NCBI GenBank assembly: GCA_963814055.1
Contig: CAWFBJ010000008.1
Location: 62,001 to 126,000 of the forward strand
Source: AWTP1-13 sp963814055
GTDB lineage: Bacteria; Pseudomonadota; Alphaproteobacteria; Rhizobiales; Hyphomicrobiaceae
Direction of reading: 5' to 3'
Length of the DNA stretch: 64,000 nt
Made by a program: the position numbers and the translations under genes. Positions within the stretch are counted from its first letter, which is position 1, and each line of letters opens with the position of its first letter. Below the pieces are notes generated by a model. The model did no database searches. It had not been told where the DNA came from and saw only the letters and a list, made by a program, of their open reading frames with translations. Below, one piece after another: positions 50,100 through 58,347 of this stretch.

Positions 50100-50336
50100 C
50101 TATCGTGGCTTCATGCTCCGTGGGGGGTGCGTGCTTGTCGAGGGCTTGGACTTGGGTTTGATCTTGCATGGGCAGCAATAAATGCCCTTCGTTATGGTAT
50201 GGCATCTCCCGCACGCGCAGTCGCAGTTCGTGCACGTCGCAGGGTCGGCGATCGCCGGTGGGCCGATAGCGGCGGTCGCGAAGATGGCGGCGACAGCGAG
50301 GGCGCCAGCAGTGCTGAGCAGGGCACTTTTCAACAT
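50100..50336 (-). CDS. Exported cysteine-rich small protein
   Basis: The 78-aa protein has a signal peptide (LSTAGALAVAAIFATAAIG), then a 24-residue cluster with eight cysteines (CTNCDCACGRC, CCPC) and a Lys/Pro-rich tail. The Cys spacing suggests metal (Zn, Cu or Fe) binding or multiple disulfides in the periplasm. AAGGAG precedes the ATG. I do not recognise a named family. Confidence 0.7.
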   Translation of the reverse strand: MLKSALLSTAGALAVAAIFATAAIGPPAIADPATCTNCDCACGRCHTITKGIYCCPCKIKPKSKPSTSTHPPRSMKPR

Positions 50337-50421
50337 TGCGATCTCCTTGGGTTGCTCGTTCTTGAGCTCCTGACAGGAGTATGTCGCTTGGCGTGGGGAA
50401 CAGGTTCACGACTCTGGGCAA

Positions 50422-50700
50422 TCACACGGGCCGAGCCGTGCCGAACGTGTCGTTCATCGCCACGAAAGCGGCTGCCATGCCAGCTGCGCTTTGGAAGAAC
50501 GTGCGGCGGTCCATCCCCTGACGCGTGCCGATCTCGTCGCTCATCGCGAGCAGCCGGGCTTCGACCTCTTTCTGGCGCTCGCTCTGCGGCGCGGGGATGT
50601 ATTCGTCGCTGGAGACGATTTGCGTCGGGATCGGCGTGGTGTGCGGCAGCATCTCGGCCGGGATCAGTGCGTCCAGTTCGTCATCGGTCAGGAAACCCAT
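50422..50700 (-). pseudogene. N-terminal fragment of a Tat-exported amidohydrolase
   Basis: The 92-aa ORF reads MGFLTDDELDALIPAEMLPH, then TPIPTQIVSSDEYIP and a late DRRTFFQSAAGMAAAFVAMN Tat-like segment. This is the leader of a group of large (about 600-aa) amidohydrolase-type proteins from memory, ending abruptly at a stop. No catalytic HxH metal motif exists, and nothing downstream in any frame continues it. I regard it as a truncated remnant; a genuine small protein is the alternative. Confidence 0.55.
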
Positions 50701-50858
50701 GGCAGCCTCCCTGATTGGGGTCCGCTTCGCTCAGCCTCGGCAGAACGCGCCGAGCATAGTTCGGTGCCCTGTTCCGGTCCAAGCAACTTGCTTGCACGCT
50801 AGCCAGAGCGCGGCCGGAGGAAGGGAGATACGTCGCCGAGCGCCGACGGCTGCACGAC

Positions 50859-51512
50859 CTACGGATAAAGCCGCTGTTTGTTCCAGGCCGCGCTGACAGT
50901 ATCGCGGCGGAACGCGACGCGCTCGTGCAGCCGGAAGGGCCGGTCGTGCCAGAATTCGACCTCCAGCGGCGTCACGCGGAAGCCTGACCAGTAGGGCGGG
51001 CGGGGAATGTCGTCCTGGTGCTTGGCGGTCATCGCCTCCACCGCCTTTTCCAGCGCCTCGCGGCTGGCGAGCGGGCGGGACTGCTGCGAGGCCCAGGCGC
51101 CGATGCGGCTGCCGCGCGGGCGTGTAGCGAAGTAAGCGTCTGCTTCCGCATCGCTCACCGTGGAGACAACACCACGGACGCGCACCTGGCGGCGCAGGCT
51201 CTTCCAATGAAAGTTGAGCGCCGTCTTTTTTGATGCCAGCAGCTCCTCGCCCTTGGCGCTCTCGAAGTTGGTGTAGAATACTAAACCGCGTGCGGCGTCG
51301 CCTGCCGGATCGAGACCCTTGAGAAGCACGATGCGCACGTTGGGCATTCCCGCGCCGTCGACGGTCGCCAGCGCGAAGGCGTTGGGATCGTTCGGTTCGT
51401 GCGCCTTGGCCTCATCGAACCATGCACTAAACAGCGCGAGCGGCTCGATGGCGGCCGCGAAGTCGCCTGCCTGCGGGGCGGTGTAATAGCCTGGCTTGAT
51501 CTCGTCCGCCAT
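50859..51512 (-). CDS. pdxH: Pyridoxamine 5'-phosphate oxidase
   Basis: The 217-aa FMN enzyme of vitamin B6 biosynthesis and salvage has NAFALATVDGAGMPNVRIVL, the FMN site KGLD..FYTNFESAKGEELL, NFHWKSLRRQVRVRG, RPRGSRIGAWASQQS and a C-terminal RLHERVAFRRD ending RLYP. ATG 51512 has AAAGGGA upstream and gives the standard length. All substrate-contact motifs look complete. Confidence 0.95.
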   Translation of the reverse strand: MADEIKPGYYTAPQAGDFAAAIEPLALFSAWFDEAKAHEPNDPNAFALATVDGAGMPNVRIVLLKGLDPAGDAARGLVFYTNFESAKGEELLASKKTALNFHWKSLRRQVRVRGVVSTVSDAEADAYFATRPRGSRIGAWASQQSRPLASREALEKAVEAMTAKHQDDIPRPPYWSGFRVTPLEVEFWHDRPFRLHERVAFRRDTVSAAWNKQRLYP

Positions 51513-51624
51513 CGTCGGTCCCTTTTGCGATGCGCCCGCACGTTGTTCACCACACATTAACCACGTGGGGTAACACTCAAAAACATCGTTCTCCGTTTCG
51601 TCGTGTCAGTTCAGTGGGTTGTTC

Positions 51625-52074
51625 ATGCGTTCAGGTTCTCTCTCGCTGGCGGCTTCCGTGGCCACAGCGTCGCTCATCGCGTCCCTCGCCTTTATGCCAG
51701 TTCGCGAGGCGGCCGCCCAGGAAGTAAGGCCTGCTCAGCCGCCCTGCAGCTGCTCGCTGCCGCAGGAAGCCCCCAGAGCGTCCCCTCGCCCGAAGCTTGC
51801 CGATTACTCGCAGGGCCTCGATGACAACGACGAGATTGCGACGCTCGATGCGATCCGCGTCGCGCTGAGCGAAGTGGGCGACGGCTCGACTTACGTGTGG
51901 CACAGCCAAAACGGCCGTCTGAGCGGCGTGATCCAGCCGACGGCCTCGTTCAAGGACACAGCCGGCCGAGTATGCCGGCACATCGTGCTGGTCCTGACCA
52001 CGGGCGTCCGCAGCGGCCGGGTCGAAGGTGTCGCCTGCCGGCTCGCGGACGGCCGCTGGCAACTCGAGGGATAG
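51625..52074 (+). CDS. Surface-antigen (RT0821/17-kDa-like) exported protein
   Basis: The 149-aa protein has a signal peptide (SLAASVATASLIASLAFMPV, cleavage near EAAA) and a C-terminal 17-kDa surface-antigen-like domain: YVWHSQNGRLSGVIQPTASF and AGRVCRHIVLVLT, ending with CRLADGRWQLEG. The domain is common in Alphaproteobacteria as periplasmic or outer-membrane lipoprotein-like proteins. It is divergent from pdxH (112 nt). TTG 51619 is an alternative start. Confidence 0.78.
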   Translation: MRSGSLSLAASVATASLIASLAFMPVREAAAQEVRPAQPPCSCSLPQEAPRASPRPKLADYSQGLDDNDEIATLDAIRVALSEVGDGSTYVWHSQNGRLSGVIQPTASFKDTAGRVCRHIVLVLTTGVRSGRVEGVACRLADGRWQLEG

Positions 52075-52250
52075 GCAACTCGCTGGGGAAGCGTCCCTGC
52101 CGCCTATGGTTCCCTTGGATTTTTGCCCCGACTTCCGCAAGATAACGCATGAGCCTCCGGTGATTCGCGCGTCCGGGGCGCGCTGCGACATCACCCGCCT
52201 CGTGCCGGAAGCCGGCGCAGGCGCTTGTTTGTCTATGCAAGGAGGCCACG

Positions 52251-53453
52251 GTGCCGAAAGCCGCTGTCCTGGAAAAATCGCCTGCCGGCGCCGAGGATGC
52301 CGGCCGGTTGCGTCATCTTGTGCTGGTGCGTGCCGTTTGCGCGCTGCGCGGCGCCACCAAGGCTGAAATTGCGACCGACCTCGCAGCCATTGTCTCCGGC
52401 ATGCCGGCTGCGCAGTGGCGTGCAGCCGTCGAACGCGAGATCGAGGCGCTGGGCGCCCAAGGTCTTGTGACGGCAAAATCGGCCCGGCTCGAAGCGAGCG
52501 ATGCCGGCAAAGTGCAGGCCGCCCGGTTTCTGGGCACCAGGAACGATTTTCCGCGGGTATGGAGCGAGGTGCGCGACGTTCGGCTGGTTGCCGTTGCGCT
52601 CGGCATGCAGCGCGAGGCGCCCAAGCGCCTCAAGGCGCTCGCCACGGTGGATGGTTTGCGGGGTGCAATCGTCGATAGTGCCTACAACTTGAAGTTCAAG
52701 GGTGTGGCGACGCCCGCCCGGCTGCGCGAGGCGCTGGCCGCCATGGCGCTGAAGCGCGCTTTCGGCGACAAGGGCACGACGGCGCTGGCTGGCAAGCTCG
52801 GGCTGTCGGCGAAGGCTGGACGTCTGCTCGCGGCCCAGCTGTCGGCCGAACCGCGTGACTTCGGGACCGACACCCGTCTGATCGCGGCTCTGGCGGCGGA
52901 ACACATCGGCTCTGCCGCGTCCGATCTCGCCGGGTTGCGCCTGGCGGTGCTGCGAAAATTTTTCGGTGGCCCGTCGCCGCATGCGGCCTCTGCCAAGCGC
53001 AAGCCGTCCAAGCGTGCATTGGGCAAGAGCTTGCAGTCCGAGGCCCAGCCTGCACTGCCCTTCATCATTGCGAGCGCCCCGCCTGCTCCGGTGGCGCCGG
53101 CGCCAGTGCCGATTTCAGCTCCTGCGCCTGACGTTGTACCGCCGGCGCTGGGACGTCCCGACCTTCCCGGTTTCGCTTCCGAGGTGCGCCGGCATGCCGC
53201 GAGCCAGGCGCGCGGATGGAGCGGGGACCGCAAGGCCTACATCAGCCACGTGTGGCGGAATATCCGCGACAAGCGCCCCGACTGGGGTCTCTCGGAAATC
53301 GAGTTCAAGTGCATGCTCGCCGAAGCGCATCGCGCCGGCCAACTCGCGCTCGCTAACGCGGATTTAAAGGACAAGGACAATATCAAGGACGTGCAGGACT
53401 CCGCCGTCTCCTACCGCAACGCCGTGTTTCATTTCATCCGCGTCGACGCCTGA
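52251..53453 (+). CDS. Winged-helix-like partner of the dual ATPase
   Basis: This 400-aa protein starts at a GTG with a perfect AAGGAGG. Residues ~20-90 look like a winged helix (GATKAEIATDL, VEREIEALGAQGLVTAKSAR). A helical middle (90-245) follows, then an Ala/Pro-rich linker (265-305) and a distinct C-terminal domain (305-400) with AYISHVWRNIRDKRPDWGLS, EFKCMLAEAHRAGQLALANA and SYRNAVFHFIR. I cannot name the family. The stop lies 33 nt before the 1,116-aa dual ATPase, so the two are an operon. A DNA- or substrate-recognising subunit for that ATPase is a reasonable inference. Confidence 0.75.
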   Translation: MPKAAVLEKSPAGAEDAGRLRHLVLVRAVCALRGATKAEIATDLAAIVSGMPAAQWRAAVEREIEALGAQGLVTAKSARLEASDAGKVQAARFLGTRNDFPRVWSEVRDVRLVAVALGMQREAPKRLKALATVDGLRGAIVDSAYNLKFKGVATPARLREALAAMALKRAFGDKGTTALAGKLGLSAKAGRLLAAQLSAEPRDFGTDTRLIAALAAEHIGSAASDLAGLRLAVLRKFFGGPSPHAASAKRKPSKRALGKSLQSEAQPALPFIIASAPPAPVAPAPVPISAPAPDVVPPALGRPDLPGFASEVRRHAASQARGWSGDRKAYISHVWRNIRDKRPDWGLSEIEFKCMLAEAHRAGQLALANADLKDKDNIKDVQDSAVSYRNAVFHFIRVDA

Positions 53454-53486
53454 CGCGGGTGCAGTATCCAATCTGGTAGAGGTTTC

Positions 53487-56400
53487 ATGCGCCACGAGGC
53501 TCACATAGCGCCGCTTGCCGACCGCCCGTCAGCGGCCTTCGAGCACTCCATTACGTGGGAGGACGATGTCTGGCGGGCCGATCCCGTCGACGTCGAACTC
53601 GTGCACGCGGCCGCGCGGCGCAAATTCTCCGACCTGCTGAGCGCCGTGACGGCGGACCGCGCCGCGCAGGTACAGGCGCGCATTCTGCTGTTTCATGGCC
53701 AGTCCGGCGCCGGCAAGACGCATCTGATACGCGCGCTGCGCACCAGTGCCCACCGCACCGGCCGGGCCTACTTCGGCTATGCGCAGATGACGCCGGACGT
53801 GGCCAACTACGCCGACTACTACCTGCGCCGCCTGGTGGCCTCGCTGGAAAAGCCCTACGACCCCGACAAAGGCGGCCAAAGCGCGCTCGCGAGGCTGACC
53901 AACGGTCTGGTCGGGGATGGTTCCGTGGTCGATCCGGCGCAACTCGATAAACTGCGCGATGCCAAGCTCAGCGAAGGTTCGCTCGCCAAGCTCGTGCTCA
54001 GTATCGCGGACCAGATCATCGCGGCGCCGAAGTTTGCCGGCCAGAGCCTCGACGTCAACATCGTGCGCGCGCTGCTCTACCTGCAGCGCTCGGACCCACG
54101 CATCGACCAGCGCGTGCGCCAGTATCTCTACGGGCACAAGCTGAACGACCTGTCGCAGGAAGCGGTGGCGGCGCTCGATCCCAACGCGGGCGAGGGACGC
54201 GCGTTCGAGATCATCGAGTCGCTCGGCCGCCTGATGTGGTCGGTGGACCGCGCCGCTCTGGTGTTCGCGATCGATCAGGTCGAGGATCTGCGCTTTTTCG
54301 ATGACTATACGGAGCGCTTCCAGAAAGCTGCGCGCGACCTGATCCAGATCGCCAATCGCGTGCCGACGTCGATCGTGTTGGTGTCGTGCCTCGCCGAGTT
54401 CTACGGCAAGGTGCGCGAGGTGCTGGCGCAGTCCTACATCGACCGCATCGAGAAGGCGGGCCCGGTTCCGCTGATCGAGACGCGCACCGCCGAGGAGGCG
54501 CGTCTCATCATCGCCAAGCGGTTGCAACAGGACCCGCGCAACGACGGCTCCGATCCGACGCTGTATTTCGGCCCGCAGTTCTTCGAGGAGTTCGGCGGGC
54601 TTTCGACCCGGCGCATCCTGGAGCTGGCCCAGACGCGCCTGCGCGAGCAGGAGGGCGATGCGGCGCCCGTAGCCGAGGAGAAGCAGGGCTTCATTTCGAC
54701 GTTGGCGGCGGCGCTGGGATTTTCTGGCGGCGGCAACGATGCGGATGACGCAGCGCCTGCGGCGCCGATCGAGTTCCGTGACCACTGGGACCGCTTCATG
54801 GCGCAGTCCGAAGCGGACATTCCCAGCGACGACGACAGCCTGATGGGCGTTCTCGCCGGTGCGCTGGCGTTGGCGAAAGACGAGTGGGCGGGCGCGATCG
54901 ACGCGACGGCGAAGCGGGTCACGCTGACCGATGATGTTCCCGCCATCGATCTTACGCTGCGTCACGCTGCGGGGTTCAGCACGGAGTCGCGCATTTTCCT
55001 GTGCAACCGGCCGACACAGGGCGGCGGCTTGAAGCGGCAGATCGATCGTGTCCTCAACGCCATGGAGGACAAGAGCTGCTTCATGCTACGCGCCAGCGAT
55101 TTTCCGCCGAACAAGAAAAACCAGACGGCGCAGGCGTTCCGCAGGTTCCGGGAAAAGGGGGGCCGGTCGCTGCTGGTTCCCATTCCCGACTGGGAGCGCA
55201 TGATGATGGTGCGCGAGTTTTATGCGCAGCACCGGCAGGATCCCGGCTTCAGCGACTGGTTCCAGCGCGCCAAGCTGCTGTCGGAGGTGCTTTCACTGGT
55301 GCATCTGCTGCGGCTGGATATGCTCGGCCGTAGCCTGCGCCCGGGCGAGGCTGCTGGGGCGCAGGCTGCAGGGCCGGCCGATGCTGCTCAGGCCGCGAGC
55401 GCAGGGCCTCCGCCGAGCCTGCCGCCGCCCATTCCCATGAAGGGGCCGTACGCCGCCGACTGGACCGGGTGGGACACCGCCGCTGCAGCGTCGGCCGATC
55501 CAAAGGAGGACATTCCGCTCTCGCTTCTTCTCGACGAGACGGGGGATGGCGCGAGCAGCATCCTGGCCGGCCGTGCGTTGCGGTCGAGCAAGAGCATTAC
55601 GCTCAACAAGGACGTGCTCAAGCGCCATGCCGCCGTGCTCGGCGGGTCAGGCTCCGGCAAGACCACGCTGGCGCTGTGCATCATCGAGCAACTGCTGCTG
55701 AGGGGCACGCCCGCGGTGTTGATCGACCGCAAGGGCGATCTGTGCTCCTACGCCAATCCGGACGTGTGGCGCTCGCTGGAAGGCGAATTCGGCGAGCGGC
55801 GCGGGGAGCGCGAGAAGCTGGCCGACTCCATCGACGTGGCCGTCTACACGCCGGGCCGGGCCTCGGGCCGCCCCATCTCGATCACACTCCTGCCCACCGG
55901 CATCAACGAACTGCCCGAGCAGGAGCAGCAGCTGCTCGCCAACCTGTCGGCGGCGGCGCTCGGCGACATGCTGCATCTGAAAAACTCGGCCACGCACCAG
56001 AAGCAGTCGGGCACGCTGTCCGTGGCGCTGCGCATCCTTGGTGGGCGCTTCAGCAAAGAGGTGACGCTGGTCGACCTGATCGGGCTGCTGGAAGACGAGG
56101 ACCCCGAGCTGACGGATCTCACGCAGCGCATGGACCCCTCGGGGCGCATCCGCCGCGATCTGGTCGCGCAGCTCGATAGCCTCCGGCATCGCAACTCCGC
56201 GCTATTTGAAGGCGGCGGCGAGCCGCTGCGCATGGAGCGGCTGCTCGGGCGCGGCCCGCATGCGCGCACCGACAACCGCACGCGGCTGTCGATCATCTAT
56301 ACGGGCTTCCTCGGCGACAACGAGAACATCCTGTTCTGGGTGTCGCAGTTCCTGTCGGAAGCGCTGCGCTTCTGCCAGCGCAACCCCAACGACGAACTGC

Positions 56401-56837
56401 AGGCCGTGGTGATGTTCGACGAGGCCGATCTCTACATCCCGGCCAACGCCAAGCCGGCGACGGCGGAACCGCTGCAGAGCCTGCTGAAACGGGCGCGGTC
56501 GGCGGGGCTCGGCATCATGCTGGCGACGCAATCGCCGGGCGACCTCGACTACAAGTCGCGCGACCAGATTACGTCGTGGTTCATCGGCCGGGTGCGCGAG
56601 GATACAGCGCTCAAGAAGCTGCGCGCGGCGTTCCAGAGCGAGTCCGGCCTCGACCCCAGCTCGGTGCTGCCGGGGCAGACGGTGGGCGAGTTCCATCTGG
56701 TGCAGGAAGGACTGGTGCGGCCGATGCGGGCGCAGCGGTCGCTCATCTCCGCAGAGCAGGTGCCCTTCGACCGCATCGAGCAGCTCGCGCGCGAGACCAA
56801 GGGCCAGGATGAAAAGCAGCTCAAGCTGTTCGCCTGA
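53487..56837 (+). CDS. Dual P-loop ATPase (AAA plus HerA/FtsK-like)
   Basis: This 1,116-aa protein contains two ATPase modules. The N-terminal AAA-like module has Walker A HGQSGAGKTHL (about residue 70) and Walker B LVFAIDQVEDL. The C-terminal HerA/VirB4/FtsK-type (DUF87/DUF853-like) module has Walker A GGSGSGKTT (about 718), LIDRKGDLCSY, Walker B VVMFDEADLYIP (about 973) and the sensor ATQSPGDLDYKSRDQITSWF. A long acidic/Ala-Pro linker separates them. HerA-like proteins are DNA translocases or pumps; one fused to a second AAA module is unusual. It pairs with the winged-helix protein. Candidate roles are DNA processing or antiphage defence, but none is proven. Confidence 0.8.
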   Translation: MRHEAHIAPLADRPSAAFEHSITWEDDVWRADPVDVELVHAAARRKFSDLLSAVTADRAAQVQARILLFHGQSGAGKTHLIRALRTSAHRTGRAYFGYAQMTPDVANYADYYLRRLVASLEKPYDPDKGGQSALARLTNGLVGDGSVVDPAQLDKLRDAKLSEGSLAKLVLSIADQIIAAPKFAGQSLDVNIVRALLYLQRSDPRIDQRVRQYLYGHKLNDLSQEAVAALDPNAGEGRAFEIIESLGRLMWSVDRAALVFAIDQVEDLRFFDDYTERFQKAARDLIQIANRVPTSIVLVSCLAEFYGKVREVLAQSYIDRIEKAGPVPLIETRTAEEARLIIAKRLQQDPRNDGSDPTLYFGPQFFEEFGGLSTRRILELAQTRLREQEGDAAPVAEEKQGFISTLAAALGFSGGGNDADDAAPAAPIEFRDHWDRFMAQSEADIPSDDDSLMGVLAGALALAKDEWAGAIDATAKRVTLTDDVPAIDLTLRHAAGFSTESRIFLCNRPTQGGGLKRQIDRVLNAMEDKSCFMLRASDFPPNKKNQTAQAFRRFREKGGRSLLVPIPDWERMMMVREFYAQHRQDPGFSDWFQRAKLLSEVLSLVHLLRLDMLGRSLRPGEAAGAQAAGPADAAQAASAGPPPSLPPPIPMKGPYAADWTGWDTAAAASADPKEDIPLSLLLDETGDGASSILAGRALRSSKSITLNKDVLKRHAAVLGGSGSGKTTLALCIIEQLLLRGTPAVLIDRKGDLCSYANPDVWRSLEGEFGERRGEREKLADSIDVAVYTPGRASGRPISITLLPTGINELPEQEQQLLANLSAAALGDMLHLKNSATHQKQSGTLSVALRILGGRFSKEVTLVDLIGLLEDEDPELTDLTQRMDPSGRIRRDLVAQLDSLRHRNSALFEGGGEPLRMERLLGRGPHARTDNRTRLSIIYTGFLGDNENILFWVSQFLSEALRFCQRNPNDELQAVVMFDEADLYIPANAKPATAEPLQSLLKRARSAGLGIMLATQSPGDLDYKSRDQITSWFIGRVREDTALKKLRAAFQSESGLDPSSVLPGQTVGEFHLVQEGLVRPMRAQRSLISAEQVPFDRIEQLARETKGQDEKQLKLFA

Positions 56838-56871
56838 GAAGCTGACATTTCGCAACAGCGTGCGGACTTGG

Positions 56872-56895
56872 TGCAATGCAAAAAAGAGCATTGCA
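56872..56895. terminator. Perfect 8-bp hairpin after the ATPase operon
   Basis: TGCAATGC and GCATTGCA enclose an A-rich 8-nt loop, 35 nt after the ATPase stop. There is no T-run, so termination is uncertain; a protein-binding palindrome is the alternative. The rest of 56838-57068 shows no gene. Confidence 0.35.
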
Positions 56896-57068
56896 TACCA
56901 GCCGTGCGGCTTTCCGGCTCATGCTTTGCGCTAAATCCACGTGCAAAAGGGATGATTTCGCGTTATATTATGGGTACGGACCAATGAGGAGGGCAGGTCC
57001 GGTTGCGGAGTTGGACTTGCGGCAAAAAGTCTGATTCCGGCGGGTCGTAGGCGTTGCGGGGTAGTGTT

Positions 57069-57161
57069 GTGATCGATAAATCGTTTTTTATCATGGCGTT
57101 AGCGTGCGCCGCGGGTCCTATCCTGGGTGCAGGCATCTATATCGTCGTGCACCTGTTCTAG
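57069..57161 (+). CDS. Possible 30-aa membrane peptide
   Basis: The GTG-started ORF encodes MIDKSFFIMALACAAGPILG and then AGIYIVVHLF, a charged head plus one membrane helix. It resembles other small membrane ORFs in this window, but the ribosome-binding site is poor (GGGGTAG). It lies in the 580-nt gap between the ATPase and the FAH gene. Confidence 0.35.
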   Translation: MIDKSFFIMALACAAGPILGAGIYIVVHLF

Positions 57162-57419
57162 GCTGGCGGATTCTTCAAGGCATTGCAGGCCGTAAAGGCC
57201 GGTGGCTGCGCTTGCCGGTGAGCTTTTTTGCGAGCTCGAGCGCCGTTGAAGAGGGTTTTCCACAAGTTTAATGGCCGGCTGAATTGACCCTGTTTGGGCA
57301 CGCCGGCGCGATTCCAAAATCCTTGACTTGAGCGGCTGCAAGAGCAACTGGGACACGGTTGGCGCCTTCGCTCGTCTCGAGGGCGTGCGCCCCAAGATGT
57401 TTCCAGGAGGGAACCCCCA

Positions 57420-58268
57420 ATGAAGCTCGTTCGATTTGGCGCTGCAGGCGCCGAAAAGCCAGGCCTTGTCGACGCCCAGGGCGTCATTCGCGATCTGTCG
57501 GCGCACGTGAAGGACATCACGGGCGAGACGCTGAGCGACGCCAGCCTCGATAAGCTGCGCAAGCTGGACACCAAGGCGCTGCCGGCGGCACCGCAGGGCG
57601 TGCGCCTGGGCTCACCGGTCGGCCACGTGCACAACTTCATCGCCGTGGGCCTCAACTACGTCGACCACGCCAAGGAAACCGGCGCGGAGATTCCCAAGGA
57701 ACCCATCCTCTTCAACAAGCTTGCCAACTGCATCGTCGGGCCGAACGACGATGTCATGATCCCCAAGGGCTCGCTGAAGCTCGACTACGAGATCGAGATC
57801 GCTTTCGTCATCGGCAAGCGCACGCGCTACGTGGAAGAAAAGGACGCGCTGTCGCACATCGCCGGCTATGCCGTCTGCAACGACATCTCCGAGCGTCACT
57901 TCCAGGCCGAGCGCGGCGGCCAGTGGATGAAGGGCAAGTGCGCCGAGACCTTCGGCCCCCTGGGACCGTGGCTGGTGACGCGCGATGAGATCGACGACGT
58001 GCAGAACCTGTCCATGTCGCTCGACGTCAACGGCCAGCGCCGCCAGACCGGCAATACCAAGACCATGATCTTCGGCATCGCCCACTGCCTGCACTACATC
58101 TCGCAGTTCATGGTGCTGGAGCCCGGCGACGTGGTGACGACCGGCACGCCGCCCGGCGTGGCTCTCGGCATGAAGCCGCCGGTGTGGCTGAAGGCCGGCG
58201 ACACGATGAGCCTGACCATCCAGGGCCTCGGCGAGCAGAAGCAGAAGGTGGTGGCGTTCAAGGAATAG
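57420..58268 (+). CDS. Fumarylacetoacetate hydrolase family protein
   Basis: The 282-aa protein of the FAH/2-keto-3-deoxyacid hydratase fold has FIAVGLNYVDHAKETG, the metal ligands in LDYEIEIAFVIG and GYAVCNDISER, then KGKCAETFGPLGPWLVTRDE and TTGTPPGVALGM. Members split or hydrate beta-diketo or 2-oxo acids in aromatic or sugar-acid catabolism; the exact substrate is unknown (ureidoglycolate lyase-like annotation is common for this sequence type). AGGAGGG precedes the ATG. A bidirectional terminator separates it from the convergent giant membrane protein. Confidence 0.9.
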   Translation: MKLVRFGAAGAEKPGLVDAQGVIRDLSAHVKDITGETLSDASLDKLRKLDTKALPAAPQGVRLGSPVGHVHNFIAVGLNYVDHAKETGAEIPKEPILFNKLANCIVGPNDDVMIPKGSLKLDYEIEIAFVIGKRTRYVEEKDALSHIAGYAVCNDISERHFQAERGGQWMKGKCAETFGPLGPWLVTRDEIDDVQNLSMSLDVNGQRRQTGNTKTMIFGIAHCLHYISQFMVLEPGDVVTTGTPPGVALGMKPPVWLKAGDTMSLTIQGLGEQKQKVVAFKE

Positions 58269-58295
58269 AGACGCAGCACTGCCGGATCGGACGTA

Positions 58296-58328
58296 AAAAA
58301 CCGCGCGGGGATTCCCGCGCGGTTTTTC
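58296..58328. terminator. Bidirectional intrinsic terminator
   Basis: ACCGCGCGGG (58301-58310), 4-nt loop, CCCGCGCGGT (58315-58324), with an A-run before and T-run after. It serves both the FAH gene (+) and the large membrane protein gene (-). Confidence 0.9.
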
Positions 58329-58347
58329 CTTTCAAAGTCGGGCGAGC

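Noticed and set aside
53529..54965. 478-aa reverse-strand open frame
   Set aside because: Antisense to the dual ATPase with clear Walker motifs; no credible domain.
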